A stretch of DNA of 64,000 nucleotides from Peteryoungia algae (GCF_030369675.1 NZ_CP128477.1:2432001-2496000); one strand, 5' to 3'. Counted from the first letter of the stretch, positions 8,594-17,104 are shown. Notes: generated by a model not told the origin, from the sequence alone. Numbers and translations are program-made.

Positions 8594-8612
8594 AAGGTTA
8601 TCAGACAACCTT
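8594..8612. promoter_or_regulatory. Palindromic operator in the divergent promoter region
   Basis: AAGGTT and AACCTT form a perfect 6-bp inverted repeat around ATCAGAC. The core TTATCAGACAA, read on the minus strand as TTGTCTGATAA, matches ATGTCTGACAA of the site at 6209-6219. It lies between the divergent FAD-dehydrogenase and denD-like genes, a position from which a GntR protein could control both. Confidence 0.6.
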
Positions 8613-8689
8613 ACAATTGATTTTTTGAGTTTCCGCCCTTGCCTCATTGTTTGGCCGGGCGGATGAATGCCAAGGGAGGAAATCACAAA

Positions 8690-9673
8690 ATGCACGTGCT
8701 CATCATCGGCGCGGCCGGCATGGTCGGTCGCAAGCTAGCAGAACGCCTCACCAGGGATCGCACCCTGGCCGGCCAGACCGTCGAGGCCATGACGCTCGTG
8801 GATGTCGTGGCGCCGGAAGCACCCGCTTCGTTCACGGGGAAAGTGTCGCTTCAGACGCTGGACCTGTCCAATCCGGGCTCCGCCGAGACCCTGATCGCGT
8901 CTCGCCCCGATGTGCTCTTCCACCTCGCCGCCATCGTCTCCGGAGAAGCCGAACTCGATTTTGAAAAGGGCTACCTGATCAATCTCGACGGCACGCGCCA
9001 CCTGTTCGAAGCGATCCGATTGGCCCATCTGGCCGATGGCTATCGCCCGAGGCTTGTCTTCACCTCCTCCATCGCGGTCGTCGGCGCCCCACTGCCCTAC
9101 CCGATCCCTGACGATTTCCACACGACGCCGCTGACCAGCTACGGAACGCAAAAGGCGATCTGCGAACTGTTGCTGTCGGACTATTCGCGGAAGGGTTATT
9201 TCGACGGCATCGGCATCCGGCTGCCCACGGTCTGCATTCGCCCCGGCAGACCGAACAAGGCCGCATCCGGCTTCTTTTCCAACATCCTGCGAGAACCTCT
9301 CGTTGGCCAGGAAGCCATCCTACCGGTGAATGAAGATGTGCGCCATTGGCATGCTTCGCCACGCTCGGCGGTAGGCTTCCTCATCCACGGCGCTACCATC
9401 GATCTCGAGGAGGTCGGCCCGAGACGCAATCTCTCCATGCCGGGGTTGAGCGCAACCGTCGGCGAACAGATCGAGGCCCTGCGGCGCGTTGCGGGTGAAA
9501 AAGCCGTCAAGCTCATCCGCCGCGAGCCGGACGAGACAATCATGCGCATCTGCGCTGGCTGGGCTCCCGGTTTCGAGGCGACCCGCGCACGCGCACTCGG
9601 CTTCACTGCGGAGAACTCCTTCGACGAGATCATCCGCGTTCACATCGAGGACGAGCTGGGAGGAAGCCTGTGA
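8690..9673 (+). CDS. denD: NAD-dependent epimerase/dehydratase family, D-erythronate dehydrogenase-like
   Basis: This 327-residue extended short-chain dehydrogenase has the Rossmann motif GAAGMVGRKL at the N-terminus and the catalytic SYGTQK (Tyr-x-x-x-Lys). The overall sequence, including RLPTVCIRPGRPNKAASGF, resembles DenD, which oxidises D-erythronate at C2 in four-carbon acid-sugar catabolism. GGGAGGA precedes the ATG by 9 bases. It is first in a three-gene operon with overlapping junctions. The companion kinase (DUF1537) and isomerase of the classical erythronate pathway are not in the window, so the substrate may be a related aldonate. Confidence 0.75.
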   Translation: MHVLIIGAAGMVGRKLAERLTRDRTLAGQTVEAMTLVDVVAPEAPASFTGKVSLQTLDLSNPGSAETLIASRPDVLFHLAAIVSGEAELDFEKGYLINLDGTRHLFEAIRLAHLADGYRPRLVFTSSIAVVGAPLPYPIPDDFHTTPLTSYGTQKAICELLLSDYSRKGYFDGIGIRLPTVCIRPGRPNKAASGFFSNILREPLVGQEAILPVNEDVRHWHASPRSAVGFLIHGATIDLEEVGPRRNLSMPGLSATVGEQIEALRRVAGEKAVKLIRREPDETIMRICAGWAPGFEATRARALGFTAENSFDEIIRVHIEDELGGSL

Positions 9674-10578
9674 CCGCAAGAGCCATACGACAGATAGCTT
9701 TTCTCGGCACGGGGCTGATGGGCGCCCCGATGGCGAAACGTTTGCTCGCCGCTGGCTTTCCGGTAACCGTGTGGAACCGTGATCTCCGCAAGGCAGAAAT
9801 ATTGGCGGCCTTCGGCGGCGCGATCGCACAGAGCCCGGCCGAAGCAGTCAATGGCGCCGACATCGTCTTCACCATGCTGTCGGACGGCGCGGCCGTCACG
9901 GACGTGCTGTTCGCGCAAGGCGTTGCCGATGCCCTGAAACAGGGCGCCGTCGTCGTCGACACCTCGTCGATTGCACCTCCCATCGCAAGGGAGCATGCAT
10001 CAAAACTCGCCGATCGCGGGGTCGTCCACATCGACGCTCCCGTCTCCGGTGGGGTCGTGGGCGCCGACGCCGGCACGCTCGCAATCATGGCCGGCGGGGA
10101 TGCGGACATCGTCGCTGAGCTTGCCGAGGTCTTCGCCCCGCTGGGCCGAGTGACGCATGTCGGCGGCTCGGGTGCCGGACAGATCTGCAAGCTTGCCAAC
10201 CAGCAGATTGTCGCCATCACTATCGGTGCGGTTGCTGAAGCCATGATGCTGGTCGAAGCGGGTGGCGCATCCCGCGAAAAATTCCGGGAAGCGATCCGGG
10301 GCGGCTTTGCCGAGAGCCGCATCCTCGACTTGCACGGCCAGCGCATGGTCGATCGGAACTTCAAGCCGGGAGGCCTTTCACGCCTGCAGCTGAAGGATTT
10401 GAATGCCGTTGCGGCCATGGCCGAAGTATTCAAATTGGAGCTGCCACTCACCGCAGACATCCGGCAGGCCTTCGAGACATTCGTGGCCGAAGGAAACGGC
10501 GAACTGGACCACAGCGCGCTTCTTCTCCACCTTGAAAAGATCAACCACCGCAAAGGTGCCACCGATGACCGAGACTGA
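9670..10578 (+). CDS. NAD(P)-dependent beta-hydroxyacid dehydrogenase (HIBADH/GarR/LtnD family)
   Basis: This 302-residue protein has the family's nucleotide-binding motif FLGTGLMGAPMA, the substrate-site DAPVSGG and the catalytic-lysine segment GAGQICKLANQ. The family includes tartronate semialdehyde reductase, 3-hydroxyisobutyrate dehydrogenase and L-threonate dehydrogenase. The start is a GTG overlapping the stop of the preceding gene (GTGA), so the two are translationally coupled. It overlaps the next gene by 14 bases. In this operon an acid-sugar dehydrogenase or semialdehyde reductase role is most likely; the sequence alone does not separate these. Confidence 0.85.
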   Translation: MTARAIRQIAFLGTGLMGAPMAKRLLAAGFPVTVWNRDLRKAEILAAFGGAIAQSPAEAVNGADIVFTMLSDGAAVTDVLFAQGVADALKQGAVVVDTSSIAPPIAREHASKLADRGVVHIDAPVSGGVVGADAGTLAIMAGGDADIVAELAEVFAPLGRVTHVGGSGAGQICKLANQQIVAITIGAVAEAMMLVEAGGASREKFREAIRGGFAESRILDLHGQRMVDRNFKPGGLSRLQLKDLNAVAAMAEVFKLELPLTADIRQAFETFVAEGNGELDHSALLLHLEKINHRKGATDDRD

Positions 10579-12349
10579 AAAGCCGAAACGCCGGCTGCGC
10601 TCGCAGGACTGGTTCGACAATCCTGATCATCTCGACATGACAGCGCTCTATCTCGAGCGCTTCATGAACTATGGCACCACGCCAGAGGAGTTGCGTTCCG
10701 GCAAGCCGATCATCGGCATCGCCCAGTCAGGCTCTGACATCAATCCCTGCAACCGGCATCACCTCGATCTTGCCAAGCGCGTACGCGACGGCATCCGCGA
10801 CGCCGGCGGCATCCCGATCGAATTCCCTTCGCATCCCCTTTTCGAGAACTGCAAGCGCCCAACTGCGGCCCTCGACCGGAACCTTGCCTATCTCGGCCTT
10901 GTCGAACTGCTCTATGGCTACCCCTTCGACGGCGTCGTTTTGACCACGGGCTGCGACAAGACCACACCATCCGCCCTGATGGCCGCCTCGACCGTCGATC
11001 TGCCAGCTATCGTCCTGTCCGGCGGACCAATGCTCGACGGTTGGCACGACGGCGAACTGGTCGGATCCGGCACCGTCATCTGGCGGTCACGGCGCAAATA
11101 CGCCGCCGGTGAAATCACTCGGGAAGAGTTCCTCGAACGGGCGCTCGATTCCGCCCCCTCCATTGGCCATTGCAACACCATGGGCACGGCCTCGACCATG
11201 AATGCGATCGCGGAGGCACTCGGCATGTCGCTGACAGGCTGCGCCGCTATCCCGGCCGCTTATCGGGAACGTGGTCAGATGGCCTACCGCACCGGCAGAC
11301 GGGCAGTGGAACTGGTCCTGGAGGATGTTCGCCCCTCTGACATCCTGACACGAGAGGCCTTCCTCAACGCCATACGGGTCAATTCCGCGATTGGCGGCTC
11401 GACCAATGCCCAGCCCCATCTGATGGCCATGGCAAAACATGCCGGCGTGGAGCTGCTGCCTGAAGATTGGCAGGTTCACGGATATGACATCCCCCTTCTG
11501 GCCAATGTCCAGCCCGCTGGCGCCTATCTCGGTGAGCGGTTCCACCGGGCGGGCGGCGTGCCAGCGATCATGTGGGAACTGATGCAGGCCGGCAAGATCG
11601 ACGGGGATTGCTCGACAGTGACCGGGCGCACCATGGGAGAAAACCTCGAGGGCCGCGAGGCGACAGACCGCGAGGTGATCAAACCCTATGGCGAGCCCAT
11701 GCGCGAACGAGCGGGCTTCGTCGTGTTGAAGGGCAATCTCTTCGATTTCGCCATCATGAAGACAAGCGTCATTTCGGAAGGTTTCCGCATGCGCTACCTT
11801 CAGGAGAAGGGACGCGAGGGCATCTTCGAGGGCCGCGCGATCGTCTTCGACGGATCCGAGGATTATCATCGGCGGATCAACGACCCCGGTCTCGACATCG
11901 ACGAGAACTGCGTTCTGGTCATTCGCGGTGCCGGTCCGCTCGGCTGGCCGGGTTCGGCCGAAGTGGTGAACATGCAGCCACCGGACCACCTCATCAAGCG
12001 CGGGATACTGAGCTTGCCGACGATTGGCGATGGCCGGCAATCGGGCACGGCGGACAGCCCCTCCATCCTCAACGCCTCGCCCGAAAGTGCGGCCGGTGGT
12101 GGCCTCGCATGGGTGCGGACCGGCGACCTCATCCGGATTGATCTCAATCAGGGTCTCTGCGACATGGTCGTTGATGATGCCGAGATCGCGCGGAGAAAAG
12201 CGGAAGGGATTCCGCCGGTGCCCGCAGACGCGACACCGTGGCAAAGGCTGTATCGTCAGACTGTGACACAGCTCTCCGATGGAGCCACGATCCGAGACGC
12301 GCACGAGTTCAGGCAGATCTCAAAGGTTCCACCTCGCCACAATCACTGA
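10565..12349 (+). CDS. xylD: IlvD/Edd-family aldonate dehydratase, D-xylonate dehydratase-like
   Basis: This 594-residue Fe-S dehydratase closely resembles Caulobacter XylD over its length, as far as I recall that sequence (SRDWFDNPDH-type N-terminus, ending in PRHNH). Cluster-ligand cysteines are visible at about 62 (NPCNRHH), 130 (TTGCDKTTP) and 203 (GHCNTMGTAS). The family removes water from an aldonate to give a 2-keto-3-deoxy acid, the expected substrate of the FAH-family enzyme encoded at 4981. Its ATG lies 14 bases inside the preceding gene. L-arabonate or another pentonate is an alternative substrate. Confidence 0.82.
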   Translation: MTETEKPKRRLRSQDWFDNPDHLDMTALYLERFMNYGTTPEELRSGKPIIGIAQSGSDINPCNRHHLDLAKRVRDGIRDAGGIPIEFPSHPLFENCKRPTAALDRNLAYLGLVELLYGYPFDGVVLTTGCDKTTPSALMAASTVDLPAIVLSGGPMLDGWHDGELVGSGTVIWRSRRKYAAGEITREEFLERALDSAPSIGHCNTMGTASTMNAIAEALGMSLTGCAAIPAAYRERGQMAYRTGRRAVELVLEDVRPSDILTREAFLNAIRVNSAIGGSTNAQPHLMAMAKHAGVELLPEDWQVHGYDIPLLANVQPAGAYLGERFHRAGGVPAIMWELMQAGKIDGDCSTVTGRTMGENLEGREATDREVIKPYGEPMRERAGFVVLKGNLFDFAIMKTSVISEGFRMRYLQEKGREGIFEGRAIVFDGSEDYHRRINDPGLDIDENCVLVIRGAGPLGWPGSAEVVNMQPPDHLIKRGILSLPTIGDGRQSGTADSPSILNASPESAAGGGLAWVRTGDLIRIDLNQGLCDMVVDDAEIARRKAEGIPPVPADATPWQRLYRQTVTQLSDGATIRDAHEFRQISKVPPRHNH

Positions 12350-12400
12350 AAGTGCGTTTACCAAACGACCCGCAAAAACAAGCTGCAATCAGTTTCACCG

Positions 12401-12425
12401 GGAACCGCATGCCGAGATTTTCATT
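12401..12425 (+). promoter_or_regulatory. Possible EcfG-type promoter of the BA14K gene
   Basis: GGAAC is followed after 16 bases by CATT; the EcfG consensus is GGAAC-N16/17-CGTT, so the -10 side has one mismatch. It lies 32 bases before the ATG at 12458. Proposed from motif and spacing only. Confidence 0.33.
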
Positions 12426-12457
12426 CTCCTGTCATGACACGACAGAGGGAGATCCCG

Positions 12458-13126
12458 ATGAAACCCGTTCTGGAACTGCTTGCAGCTTCGGCCCTCTCGG
12501 TCGGGATGGTGATCGGCGGCGTGGTGGTTGCCTCGGCAGCATTCGCGCCTGACGAGGAAAAACAGCACCACTTCACCGGCCTCGACATCGCCGACCTGTG
12601 GACGTCTGAACCGGTTCGCGTCGATCGCAGCCAGCAGAATTTGGAGCGCCTGCCCCCGCGTTATGCCAGCCATGTTGTGATGACGGAACCGCAGGCGACA
12701 GAACTTGCGGACCAGGCAAAGCATGGGAACGTCGGATCAGGCGCCGACGGTCTCGATTTCGCCTCGACCAGTTCCGTTATGGACGCCTCAACCGACACAA
12801 CGTCTGCCGCCCTGGCACCGCAGCATGTCTCGTGGTGCAAGGAACGGTACCGTTCCTATGATCCTGCTAGCAACACCTATCGCAGTTTTAGCGGAGAGTT
12901 GCGTGACTGCGCCTCGCCTTATCAGGTGTACAATGCACCTGAGGAAGCCGGCGAAGGACGACTGATCGCCGTCAGCAGCGATCAGACGGAGGTTGCCCCT
13001 TCCATGGCTGACAATCAGAACATTCGGGCCTGCATGGAACGCTACCGCTCGTACCGTGTGGAGGACAATACATATCAGCCTTACGGGTCCGGTCCCCGCA
13101 GGCAATGCCAGATCGTCTCCTTCTAG
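12458..13126 (+). CDS. BA14K family protein with duplicated motif
   Basis: This 222-residue exported protein has an N-terminal hydrophobic segment (residues about 5-27) that acts as a signal or anchor. The BA14K-type unit (Cys, then ERYRSY, then NTY, then Cys about 25 residues on) occurs twice, at roughly 131-157 and 194-219, the second copy close to the C-terminus. BA14K proteins are found in Brucella and rhizobia and are described as lectin-like cell-surface proteins; one copy is usual. GGGAG lies 6 bases upstream of the ATG. The region between signal and first repeat is low complexity and shows no known domain. Confidence 0.72.
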   Translation: MKPVLELLAASALSVGMVIGGVVVASAAFAPDEEKQHHFTGLDIADLWTSEPVRVDRSQQNLERLPPRYASHVVMTEPQATELADQAKHGNVGSGADGLDFASTSSVMDASTDTTSAALAPQHVSWCKERYRSYDPASNTYRSFSGELRDCASPYQVYNAPEEAGEGRLIAVSSDQTEVAPSMADNQNIRACMERYRSYRVEDNTYQPYGSGPRRQCQIVSF

Positions 13127-13202
13127 AGAGATGCCAGCTCCAGATATATCGTTTCTAGAATCCGCGCCTTGAAGCTCGGTTCGCAGTCCTGCTGGAAAAG
13201 CG

Positions 13203-13613
13203 TCAGGAGGCTGGCGCGCGCTCGCAGAGGATGAGGCCGGATGGAGCGGCGGCCTCAAGGCCGGCGACCGTTGCCGCGATGTATGTCAGAGCGTTCTGCA
13301 GTCCGTTCATTGTATAGGGCTTCTCGATCGCACCGAGCGCACCGACGAAATCATCTGGAATCCGTTTGACGTTGCCCGTCACGAATACGAACGGGATCTC
13401 ACGCTCGGCCAGGCGCCGGCCGATGTCGATGCCCGTTGGGCCGTCACTCAGGTGGACGTCCACGAAGGCGAATTCGGGAACGCTTGTTTCTATGATGTCG
13501 AAGGCAGCCTTTCGCGATGCTGCGGTCCCAACGACCACATGGCCAGCCGATTCCACTTCGAGTTCCAGCTCCAGAGCCAGCAGCGCCTCATCTTCGACGA
13601 TCATGATCTTCAA
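13203..13613 (-). CDS. Single-domain response regulator
   Basis: This is a 136-residue receiver domain with no output domain. Acidic residues in MIVEDEA near the N-terminus, the phospho-acceptor Asp at about 52 (FAFVDVHLSDG), the Thr in FVFVTG and Lys at about 98 (IEKPY) are all present. The start is a TTG that overlaps the stop of the upstream kinase gene (TTGA), with GAGGA 9 bases before it. The pair is translationally coupled, so its partner is the LOV kinase. Such stand-alone receivers relay phosphate to other proteins, as in general-stress or motility pathways; the target is not visible here. Confidence 0.88.
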   Translation of the reverse strand: MKIMIVEDEALLALELELEVESAGHVVVGTAASRKAAFDIIETSVPEFAFVDVHLSDGPTGIDIGRRLAEREIPFVFVTGNVKRIPDDFVGALGAIEKPYTMNGLQNALTYIAATVAGLEAAAPSGLILCERAPAS

Positions 13614-14737
13614 GTGTTCGTATCCTCTTTCTCTTCGACCAGCATGGTGACCAGCACATCCGTACGATGCCCGTCCACCTCCCGACGGATTTCGGCACCC
13701 AATTGCCGGGCACAGGTTTCCAGCATCAGCTTGCCGAATGCATCTTCCTCCGGATTGACCGACACCGGTGTCGTGGTGTCGGTGACCCGGATCAGGAAAT
13801 GTCCGTTCGTCCGCTTCACCTGCAGATGGATGTCGCCACCCCCGTCGCTCAACCCGCGCCGGACGGCATCGAGCACCAACTCATTGATGATGAGCGCGAG
13901 TGGCGAGGCCTTCACCGCAGGAACGAGAACCGGAGAGAGATCGGTCACGACACGAATGTCGTCGCGCTTGAGGGCGCCGACGAGATCCTCGATCAGGTCC
14001 TTGGCAAATTCGGAAACATCGAATCGTCCGAGATCACTGCTGGTGAACAGCTTGCGCTGGACAGTGCTCAGCGCCTCTACCCGGTTAAGCACCGAGAACA
14101 GCGTCCGTTTGACGACTTCGCTATCCGACATGCGTGCCTGAAGCTTCACGATGGAGGCGATCGTCAGGAGATTGTTCTTCACGCGATGATCGACTTCATG
14201 GACAAGAATCGTCTGAGCCTTCAAGGCTTCCGACAGGTCATGAGTACGCCTGGCCACTTCCTCCTCGGCGAGGTTGCGGGCCTCGGCGAGCTCGCGTTCC
14301 TTGCTCTTGATCGTCGTGAAGTCGAGTTGCGATGCGAAGAAATAGATGACGTCTCCATCGACATTACGAACCGGACTGACAAACAGAGCGTTCCAGAAGG
14401 ATGTTCCATCCTTTCGGTAGTTGAGGATATCCAGCGCGACATCCTCCTCTGCCGCGATCGCTTTACGCAGTGTGTCTACGGCCTCGGGAGAGGTATCCGG
14501 TCCCTGCAGGAGGCGGCAATTCCGCCCGATCAGTTCGTCGAAGGAGTAGCCCGTGAGTGTCACGAAAGCCTGATTGCAGAAGATGATAGGGTTGTCGGGC
14601 TGCCTTGGATCAGTGATCAGCATGGGCATGCGCGTGGCCTTGAAGGCCGCAGGAAACGGATCTTCGGCCAGATGCGAGGCAAGCAGTCTGTCGCCAGCAT
14701 CCTGTGCGCCGCGTTGTGAGGAGTTTTGTTCGGTCAT
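13610..14737 (-). CDS. LOV-domain blue-light sensor histidine kinase (HisKA_2/HWE type)
   Basis: This is a 375-residue soluble kinase. Residues about 30-142 form a LOV-type PAS domain with the photoactive Cys74 in GRNCRLLQG, the flavin-contacting NYRKDGTSFWN and the terminal glutamine in FFASQLDFT, so all residues needed for FMN photochemistry appear present. A short coiled linker follows. Then comes a HisKA_2 dimerisation domain with phospho-acceptor His184 (EVDHRVKNNL), and an ATP-binding domain with ALIINELVLDAVRRG. Architecture and length match the LOV-HK of Brucella. It is cotranscribed with the response regulator downstream. No membrane segment is seen. Confidence 0.92.
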   Translation of the reverse strand: MTEQNSSQRGAQDAGDRLLASHLAEDPFPAAFKATRMPMLITDPRQPDNPIIFCNQAFVTLTGYSFDELIGRNCRLLQGPDTSPEAVDTLRKAIAAEEDVALDILNYRKDGTSFWNALFVSPVRNVDGDVIYFFASQLDFTTIKSKERELAEARNLAEEEVARRTHDLSEALKAQTILVHEVDHRVKNNLLTIASIVKLQARMSDSEVVKRTLFSVLNRVEALSTVQRKLFTSSDLGRFDVSEFAKDLIEDLVGALKRDDIRVVTDLSPVLVPAVKASPLALIINELVLDAVRRGLSDGGGDIHLQVKRTNGHFLIRVTDTTTPVSVNPEEDAFGKLMLETCARQLGAEIRREVDGHRTDVLVTMLVEEKEDTNT

Positions 14738-14945
14738 TCACACCCTGCCTTGGATCAGGCCGCTGACTAAATGATGCATTCCGGAAAAAGTTCCAGGCCC
14801 ACGCAAGGATTCTCAGCCTAGGCCCACTTGCGAAGCAGACGATCCAGGCCCACACCTAGCCAGTTAAGGGAATGGACTTGCATCCTTATTTCCCCTATCT
14901 CACGAGAGTAAAGCCGAAAAGCGCAGCTCAACGCAGTAGGAACGA
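14738..14945. promoter_or_regulatory. Divergent promoter region between two histidine kinase genes
   Basis: These 208 bases separate the leftward LOV kinase from the rightward PAS/HWE kinase and must contain both promoters. On the minus strand a GGAAC at the EcfG -35 position is followed 17 bases later by ATTT rather than CGTT, which is too weak to call. No clear palindrome was seen. Confidence 0.4.
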
Positions 14946-16826
14946 ATGTCCACCGACCCGCAACGAAACGCCACACCCGGCTTTCTGAAGAATGGCGGAG
15001 CGATGGCGGAGCTGATCCGCAATCGCGACTGGTCCGATGGCCTTGGTCCGTTGGAAGAGTGGCCTGCAGCACTGCGGTCTGCTCTTTCGATTTGTCTGAA
15101 CTCGAGCTTTCCCACCGCCATCTATTGGGGTCCGGAACTCCGATTGCTATACAACGACAGTTGGTCGCATATCCCTGGAGAGCGCCACCCATGGGCCCTG
15201 GGAAGACCTGGAGCCGAAGTCTGGTCGGACATATGGGAAGTGGTCGGGCCTCAGTTCGAAAAGGTGATGCTGACCGGCGAGGGCTTGTCCACCTACGATC
15301 AGATGCTTCCCATGGTACGCCAGGGGGTCCAGACCGAAAGCTACTGGAATTACAGCTTCACCGCCATCCGCGACGAGCTTGGTGAGGTTGTCGGCGTTTT
15401 CAATCAGGGCAACGAGACGACAGCCGCGGTGTTGGCGAGGCGTGAGGCACAGGAAGAGATCGCCCGTCTGGGGCGGCTCTTTGCTCAGGCCCCAGCGGCG
15501 ATTGCCATTCTCGAGGGCTCATCTCACACCTTCAAACTCGTGAATCCAGCCTACGAGGCACTCGTACAGCGCACGGATCTTGTCGGGAAGACCGTGTCGC
15601 AGGCACTGCCTGAAGTGCAATCGCAGGGCTTTATCAACATTCTCGATGCCGTTTATTCAAGCGGCGAGCCTTACCAGGGCAAGGCCGTCCCAGTCGAATT
15701 CCTGCGTCCGGACGGCGAGCGACAACTGCGTCATGTCGATTTTGTCTTCCAGCCGATTACGGACACCTCCGGCGAACGCGTCGGGATCTTCGTCCAGGCC
15801 ACGGATGTCACCGAGGCGGCCAATGCCATGGCTGCCCTCAGGGACAGCGAGCAACGTTTCGAAGCGATCGTTAACTCCATCGACCAGATGATCTGGTCGA
15901 CATTGCCCGACGGCTACCACGACTATTTCAACCAGCGTTGGTACGAATATACCGGTGTACCGGCAGGTCAGACCCATGGAGTGGAATGGGAGAAGGTCTT
16001 TCATCCGGACGACCGGCCCGAGGCCTGGGAGAGATGGAAACACAGCCTGGCGACGGGTGAGCCCTATCACGTCGAATACCGCCTGCTGCATCACACCGGC
16101 GTGTACCGCTGGGTGATCGGCCGTGCCCAGTGTGTGCGCGACGGAAACGGCGAGATCACCCGGTGGTATGGGACCTGCACCGACATTCATGATCTCAAGG
16201 TCGCCGAGGAAGAGCGCCAGCTGCTGTTGCGCGAGCTCAATCATCGCGTGAAGAACCTGTTTGCGATCACTGCAGGCATGATCACGATGACCGCCCGCTC
16301 CTCTGCGTCCGTGGCTGCGATGGCCGAAGCCTTGCAGGGCCGGCTGCAGGCTCTGGCCAAGGCGCACCAGCTGATCCAGCCCGCCATCATCTCCGGGTCT
16401 CAACGCGGCGAAACAGTCGCTTTCCGCTCGCTGATCGAAGAAATCCTCTCGCCGCATCTTGCCGACCGGGCTGCTCAGCTATCGCTTGCAGGACCGGACC
16501 TTCATCTCGGCCCGCATGCATCGACAAGCTTTGCCCTGATATTCCATGAGCTTGCCACCAACGCGGCGAAATACGGACCGTTCCGAGATGCCGATGGCCG
16601 TCTCGACGTCAGATGGCACATGGATGGATCGTCATTCAATCTGGAATGGCGGGAAATGGTCGCACGATCTCAGTCTCAGATTACCGCGCCCACAATGGAA
16701 GGGTTCGGCAGTAAACTCGCACGCACGAGCGCGACCCACCAACTGGGCGGCAGCATCGATTTTCAGTGGTTGCCCGGTGGTGTCAGCATTGCGTTGACGG
16801 CAGCGAGCGATCGCCTGAACACATGA
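14946..16826 (+). CDS. Multi-PAS sensor histidine kinase, HWE family
   Basis: This 626-residue kinase has no membrane segments. Three PAS/PAC units are visible: about 45-165 (TAIYWGPELRLLYNDSW), about 180-295 (FAQAPAAIAILEG to VTEAANA) and about 305-425 (a PAS_3 type with FNQRWYEYTGVPAGQ, FHPDDRPEAWERW and WYGTCTDIHDLK). The HWE kinase core follows with phospho-acceptor His433 in ELNHRVKNLF and the ATP lid region HELATNAAKYG. TAGGA lies 5 bases before the ATG. No receiver gene is adjacent downstream, so it may share the single-domain regulator of the divergent LOV kinase. The ligand is unknown. Confidence 0.9.
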   Translation: MSTDPQRNATPGFLKNGGAMAELIRNRDWSDGLGPLEEWPAALRSALSICLNSSFPTAIYWGPELRLLYNDSWSHIPGERHPWALGRPGAEVWSDIWEVVGPQFEKVMLTGEGLSTYDQMLPMVRQGVQTESYWNYSFTAIRDELGEVVGVFNQGNETTAAVLARREAQEEIARLGRLFAQAPAAIAILEGSSHTFKLVNPAYEALVQRTDLVGKTVSQALPEVQSQGFINILDAVYSSGEPYQGKAVPVEFLRPDGERQLRHVDFVFQPITDTSGERVGIFVQATDVTEAANAMAALRDSEQRFEAIVNSIDQMIWSTLPDGYHDYFNQRWYEYTGVPAGQTHGVEWEKVFHPDDRPEAWERWKHSLATGEPYHVEYRLLHHTGVYRWVIGRAQCVRDGNGEITRWYGTCTDIHDLKVAEEERQLLLRELNHRVKNLFAITAGMITMTARSSASVAAMAEALQGRLQALAKAHQLIQPAIISGSQRGETVAFRSLIEEILSPHLADRAAQLSLAGPDLHLGPHASTSFALIFHELATNAAKYGPFRDADGRLDVRWHMDGSSFNLEWREMVARSQSQITAPTMEGFGSKLARTSATHQLGGSIDFQWLPGGVSIALTAASDRLNT

Positions 16827-16866
16827 GACGATGACATCCCCGTCCCAAAGCGTCCGCCAAAACGCA

Positions 16867-16888
16867 AAACGGGCCTCGCGGCCCGTTT
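16867..16888. terminator. Bidirectional terminator hairpin
   Basis: AAACGGGCC and GGCCCGTTT form a perfect 9-bp stem with a TCGC loop. It lies between the convergent HWE kinase and the small leftward gene at 16940, with T-rich sequence on the minus-strand side. A second hairpin with an 8-bp stem follows at 16900-16918. Confidence 0.75.
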
Positions 16889-16939
16889 GATCGTCCTGAG
16901 GGCGCTCGACGAGCGCCCGAGAGTTCATCCCCGTGAGGA

Positions 16940-17104
16940 TTAATAACGCGGAAAATCTGCCGGGTTGATGCCGAGCGTCTTGAGGTGGTGATCCTTCGGA
17001 CGACGGTGTCCCTCGACAGCGGCCGCTGCGGAACTTGCAGCGCCGATAACGGCGATCGCACGACCGAGGAAACCCTGCTGGATGGACTTGCGGAGGCTAG
17101 ACAT
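16940..17104 (-). CDS. Small DUF1127-like protein
   Basis: This 54-residue protein begins MSSLRKSIQQGFLG, has a hydrophobic middle (AIAVIGAASSAAAAV) and ends LKTLGINPADFPRY. The C-terminal LGI-P-x-x-F pattern resembles the small DUF1127-like proteins common in Rhizobiales, some of which affect RNA or phosphate metabolism. The ribosome site is weak (AAGAA), and the frame is open upstream without a better start. The call rests on the C-terminal pattern and on position behind a terminator. Confidence 0.6.
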   Translation of the reverse strand: MSSLRKSIQQGFLGRAIAVIGAASSAAAAVEGHRRPKDHHLKTLGINPADFPRY

